Part shown: positions 60,112-64,000 of the stretch, piece by piece
Layout: every line of letters starts with the position of its first letter
How positions within the stretch are numbered: position 1 is the stretch's first letter
Source of the DNA: Gymnopus androsaceus JB14
Lineage: Eukaryota; Basidiomycota; Agaricomycetes; Agaricales; Omphalotaceae
Length of the DNA stretch: 64,000 nucleotides
Reading direction: 5' to 3'
NCBI GenBank assembly: GCA_009733575.1
Contig: ML769531.1
Coordinates: 84,081 to 148,080, forward strand
Made by a program: the position numbers and the translations under genes
The notes under the pieces: generated by a model
Seen by the model: the letters and a program-made list of their open reading frames with translations, nothing else
What the model was told of the DNA's origin: nothing
The model's database searches: none

Positions 60112-60755
60112 TTAGCGTCTTTTTTTTCCGTTGGCCTCATCATCATACTTTTTCTTGCGTCTCTCCCAATACCCACCTGGGTTGGGTTTCGAAGGCGATG
60201 ATGCAGTGGCAGGCCGTTCGAAGATGGTCAGGTCAATTAAAACTATAAAAGTATTATTGACCTGACCGATGAGCTGACCACGTATGGAAACAGAGCTACC
60301 GATAGGGGGAAGAGAAGTGTTGGTCCATCTATGATTGTCAGGAAGCCGCGCGACAACAGAGAAAGGTTTGAGCGATCCTAGAGTGTATAATGAATAGAAG
60401 CGAGAAAATATGAAGAATATGTGCCTACGATGTAGGATGCACCGGCGACGACAAATTGCCGTTTAGATTGCGATACGGAATTTACTTTCCTCCAATGTCC
60501 ATGCGGATGGGCAGTAAGGAAGGTTAGACGGTCATAATAATCATCATCTAAGAAGATAGAGTCAGTAGTAGTTGGAAATCAAAGCGAGGCATGAAGCCAA
60601 CCTTCGGGCGAGCCACTGAAAACCTCTATACTTTGCATTTCCAGCATCGGTTCGGTATCCGTCGCAGAATGAGCAAAGGAAGCAACAATACCGCAGATGG
60701 TGTGATCAAGCGGAGGAGGGCTTTCAAAATAATTTCGCGGGATACTCGGCGCCAT
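60112..60755 (-). CDS. Small three-exon protein, OB-fold-like
   Basis: Three exons join in frame. Exon 1 (60755-60604) reads MAPSIPRNYFESPPPLDHTI and continues through MLEMQSIEVFSG. Exon 2 (60547-60429) contains YYDRLTFLTAHPHGHWRKV and KRQFVVAGASY. Exon 3 (60377-60112) contains FSVVARLPDNHRW, PPIGSSVSIRGQLIGQVNN and FIVLIDLTIF, and ends in a Lys/Arg-rich tail, stop 60112-60114. Both introns are 50-56 bases with GT-AG ends. The strand pattern near GSSVSIRGQLIG looks like an OB-fold beta barrel, and the basic tail would suit nucleic-acid binding; this is inference. The product is about 178 residues and I do not recognise a named family. No single reading frame shows the whole gene. Confidence 0.6.
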
Positions 60756-60839
60756 CTGGAGGAGAAAGAAATATGTCTAGAAGCATTGAACGCGGCTTGG
60801 AACGATCTGAAATATGTTGGTTGAAGAGAGGGAGTAGAG

Positions 60840-61410
60840 CAATAATTTCGCAGAATGAGGAATAGGTGGACATGATGGTTCTTGCGATAATTCTCTGTTG
60901 TATGGCTTATATAAGGACGCCAGGGATCGAGAATTATCTGGAGACAAAAGTAATAAAAAGAATGGGGAGTTGGATGGAATAATGGATGGAATAATGGATG
61001 CATTGTCGACTGGCGGAAATCATCAACTTCTTGACTGAGGCTACTGTCATTTACGTCGTTGAGCGGTATTAGTGGCTCCGGTGCAAGCCAATGGTGTAGT
61101 GCACTTGAGCAAGAAAGGAGGATGAAGACAAGACGAAAGATGGAGTTGAAGAGGTGTAGAACGGACACTGCCTTTATGGCGCGTACTTACATCTTAATTC
61201 GGACTCGTACTTGCTTATAACTAGGGGAATAGGAAAAAGGATGACTCGGTTAATGCGCTTCTCCGAGAATGACATTGTATCCAGTACTTATCTGTAGTAA
61301 ATTGTCCGACTATCCTGTAGCACGCTAGATCTAGGCCAAAGTCCTTAGGTATCATACAGACTACACCAATAATATACTAAAGCCACCATCCATACGTCCC
61401 TCCAAATCAT
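60840..61410. other. Spacer between the OB-like gene and the desaturase
   Basis: A minus-strand frame from 61168 runs into the OB-like gene's first exon in a different phase and is likely leader sequence. ATGGATGGAATA occurs in tandem at 60970-61000. No separate gene is supported. Confidence 0.4.
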
Positions 61411-62895
61411 TCACTCACTCTTATCGGAACCAGCCCCAGAATCGCGTTCAACAACCTTTCCCGCTCCCGCTGCCACTCTTGACTCTTTCTCTTTCGCAAG
61501 GCGCTTAGCCCTAGCGAAAATCCCTACCTCCTTATCACGTATAAAATTGACTATCACCATTGGCCATGAAGGATGCGAGGGGAGAGTATCATAGAATTCG
61601 GGAGCCAGAGCGCGGAGGGCGGGGAGTCGTGTCCATGCGACGGAGGGAAAATCATGGTGTTCGTTGTGATAGCCAACCTGTTGAATGTTCCGTCAATGAA
61701 GGAAGGATTAAGACGCGACATGGAACCTACATTATATGCCAGCACATTCAAAGGCCCATAATAACTAAACGTCTCCTGCTCCATCCCATCCCAAAGATAA
61801 TGCTCCGCAATGAAATGGCCCGCACATGGATGAAGACTTCCAGCAAAGAAACTACTCATAATCAGATACACAAGCGGTTTCACACCAAACGTCTTGATCA
61901 AAACATAATCGAAGACCAGTTGACCGACGAAATTGGATAAATGCCACATTGTCAACTTTTGGGAACGGACAAATGTTGGTCGGAGGGCGTAGAAGAGGAT
62001 TTGGAAGGTTCTATGTTTATATGAGGATGGAAGTTAGAGAAGACGACTGATTTGCTTAGGGAGATCCACACGTACGCAAAGAACACCTTGCCTAGGACGT
62101 TATTGAGAAGTAAAAGTTCTAATCTAGTTGGCAAGTCGGTATCGACCCCGTCTTGGCCCATGAATTTGTGGTGCTCGATGTGATACCTCTGAGCACAGAC
62201 CACCATTGAGAAGGACATCCAGTCTAGCCTAGGCCTCAACGTACCTTGAACATAGCAGAATATGGTATTCCAATCGGCAAATTCGCAAACACTGCAAGCG
62301 CCTTATTCGCCCATATCCCAGAAAACGCCAAATTATGGGTAATTTCATGAATAGCAAGGAATAGATTATGATTGGCTGTTCCACCGATGACATATGCACT
62401 CAGGATAAACCAAGGTGAGAGGATGCGGGTATGGCGAAGCATAATTGCCACGAAAAGTTGTAGAGATACGACACCGAGAACGATGTATTTTGTTAGCGGT
62501 TCGTGACCCATTAGTTTGGTGACCTGAAGGAGGTAAACGAAGGAGCGAAAGATCAGTTAGCGATAACGTAAAAAAATCCAACATTATTGAGCAAAACGCA
62601 CCTCAGGATGTGCTTTCATAATCGCCATCCTCCTTGTACGATGAGGCTCCTCTGTCATCAACCACAAAAAGTCCTTGGGGTCCTGAGGAGGTCCAGGATA
62701 TGATTTCTCGTCATCCTGGGCGGTAGGAGCAGTGACCACGGTTCGACGTGGCGAACGTTTGCCTTCCCAGAACGACTCTGCACCTCCGTACAGACTAAAG
62801 TCTAATAAATAAAAGCAATAAGCGCTAGGCTTTGAATGTCGGAGATTCGAAAGGAAGAATAATTTACCTGCTTTACTCTCCTGCTGTTTGGACAT
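61411..62895 (-). CDS. DES1: Sphingolipid delta(4)-desaturase (DES1/DEGS family)
   Basis: This endoplasmic reticulum enzyme places the 4,5-trans double bond in dihydroceramide, the committed step toward glucosylceramides in filamentous fungi. The start MSKQQESKA at 62895 is followed, after a 60-base intron, by a Lipid-DES N-terminal segment (DFLWLMTEEPHRTRRMAIMK, HPEVTKLMGHEP). Then come membrane helices with the three histidine boxes: HEITH (about residue 125), RYHIEHHKF and YHNEHHDFP. TFQILFYALRPTFVRSQ and the GSLHPCAGHFIAEHYLW segment are family signatures. The C-terminus is Lys/Arg- then Ser-rich, stop 61411-61413. Five or six short introns are used. The gene is complete. Confidence 0.93.
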
Positions 62896-63081
62896 GACCA
62901 GAGGAGGGAGCTCAGTACGGAATGGAAGTAAAGATGGTCCAACGTTTGAATTGAAATTTCTATTACCTAACCGGCTAGATCCCGCGCCGCGCCTCCCATT
63001 CTCGACTCGAACCGTGGTTGATATGTTCGGTCATGGATAGCGGCGTTTGGATCTTTACAAGGCCATAATACACCACCATTT
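62896..63081. other. Desaturase promoter region
   Basis: This is the 5' flank of the minus-strand desaturase. No TATA box is clear and no other feature is seen. Confidence 0.35.
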
Positions 63082-63540
63082 TCATTCATTAAACATTACA
63101 TTTGTTTCATTCAATTTTAATGCCCTCTGCACACTGCTAAGCTCTTCGCACATATATCCCTCGAGGCAAACATGATCTGTGTCGGCAAGCTGGAAATCGA
63201 TAACACAAAAATTACCGCTTTTGCGTCTGATGACATTCCTTGGGTAAAAATCATTGTGAGAAATGCCATTTTTGTGCAAAGTCTGCAACATTCCAAAGAT
63301 ATTGATACTAAGTAGAGACCTGATGAATTTTTGAGTTCAGATATTGAAAATGACAAACCGTTCGACAAGACTGAGAGCCTCTTTGTCATCTTCCCAAAAC
63401 TCCCCTTTAAAGATCGGCCTGCATTTTCCAGTACAAGGACTGGTCCATCCTCAAGCGAGAAACATCCATAGAAGTGGGGGATGGTATCGGTAGCACCATC
63501 TGAGAGCAAGCCGTACAGATATACCTCTGTATCAAAAAGA
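63082..63540 (-). pseudogene. Protein kinase-like fragment, probably broken
   Basis: The minus strand carries the hinge region IPHFYGCFSLEDGPVLVLEN, then a catalytic loop HNDFYPRNVI (HxDxxxxN) and VIDFQLAD, where DFG has become DFQ, then a stop at about 63082. The layout fits the small Agaricomycete kinase-like proteins that open with an ExYxYxxL segment (here TEVYLYGLLSDG). A possible 40-base intron joins the middle parts. The segment SLKG/EFWEDDKEAL changes frame between two halves, and no Gly-rich loop or catalytic Lys is seen upstream. It is likely a decayed or very divergent pseudokinase. Confidence 0.6.
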
Positions 63541-63640
63541 GGTCTGGGCCATTGGAGATGAGCGTGGAAACTTCAGGATCACAGGTAGGTTTGCATGGCT
63601 AAAAGTTCCAGCCCCACGTTGTTGCATATTGTCCTATTTT

Positions 63641-64000
63641 CAGGATACTGTTTGCTACCCCTTCGCAATCTGACCCAGAGCTGCTAGCTGATTTTGAAAT
63701 TGAACGGCTCCATGAGCGTGACATTTGATTCCTGAGAGAATGGCATTGAACGATCATTAATCATAACCCAATACTTGAATAGGACATACCATACTACCAA
63801 ACCCATCACCATCGTTCATGGCTGTAGCTCTATTGTTGGCTGTACCTGTTGGCGTTGACGCATTATCTTGATCAGCGGTGATCGGTGTGAGCTGAAGATG
63901 CGCTCCTGGAATGAAGAAGGTCGAGGATTGCTCCGGATTCTGAGACGGGACTGGGTTCACCAGCTTGGGATAGGTTGGCTCTGGAAGACATCTCTCTCTT
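63641..64000 (-). other. Possible 5' exon region cut by the window edge
   Basis: A minus-strand frame (63757-63960) contains NPVPSQNPEQSSTFFIPGAH and ends at a GTATGT donor near 63791. An upstream ATG at 63991 (MSSRANLSQAG) precedes a GTGAAC that might be a donor. This could be the 5' part of the kinase-like gene or another gene continuing beyond the window. It is too short to decide. Confidence 0.25.

Overview
The window is nuclear DNA of a filamentous fungus, most likely a mushroom-forming basidiomycete (Agaricomycetes). The signs are short GT-AG introns of about 40-60 bases in almost every gene, expanded P450s, F-box and NACHT genes, Ty1/copia and Tc1 transposon remains, and a C-terminally Ser/Gly-rich membrane protein of a fungal type. 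No bacterial features, CRISPR arrays or convincing tRNA/rRNA genes were seen.

Layout. (1) 1-12.1 kb is a transposon graveyard: a 20-base minisatellite, a copia RNase H end with its LTR, a large inverted repeat (5.94-6.61 kb), and a tract at 7.6-11.0 kb made of dozens of short perfect stem-loops. A 1.59 kb Tc1 element has inserted into the loop of one of these stem-loops. Two LTR-like repeats in opposite orientation follow. (2) 12.1-18.1 kb holds decayed copies of housekeeping genes: a Cdc48 paralogue lacking the D2 ATPase ring and carrying an Arg-to-Trp change in an arginine finger, a tubulin-folding cofactor B pseudogene, an unrecognised pseudogene and an F-box fragment. Several lesions are C-to-T type nonsense changes. 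(3) 18.1-25.8 kb has a frameshifted NACHT (NLR-like) gene, an F-box gene with one frameshift and a DUF7137-like membrane protein. A 37-codon gene with a clear TATA box lies at 26.1 kb.

(4) 26.4-46.1 kb is a head-to-tail P450 cluster, all on the minus strand. It has five copies of one family and one unrelated P450 of the ent-kaurene oxidase-like (CYP512-like) type. The 26.4 kb copy looks intact. The 35.9 kb copy is open but has lost the acidic residue of the I-helix motif. The other three are broken by a truncation, a +1 insertion and a -1 deletion. An ATP synthase gamma-subunit fragment and an orphan P450 upstream block lie inside the cluster.

(5) From 47 kb the window becomes ordinary conserved chromosome: cohesin subunit SCC3, a large uncharacterised coiled-coil protein, a small OB-fold-like protein assembled from three exons, and sphingolipid delta-4 desaturase. 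A damaged kinase-like gene sits at the end. The P450s could jointly modify a terpenoid or fatty substrate, but no terpene synthase or other backbone enzyme is in view, so no pathway can be named. Protein assignments are from recognised motifs and remembered family patterns; no database search was possible.
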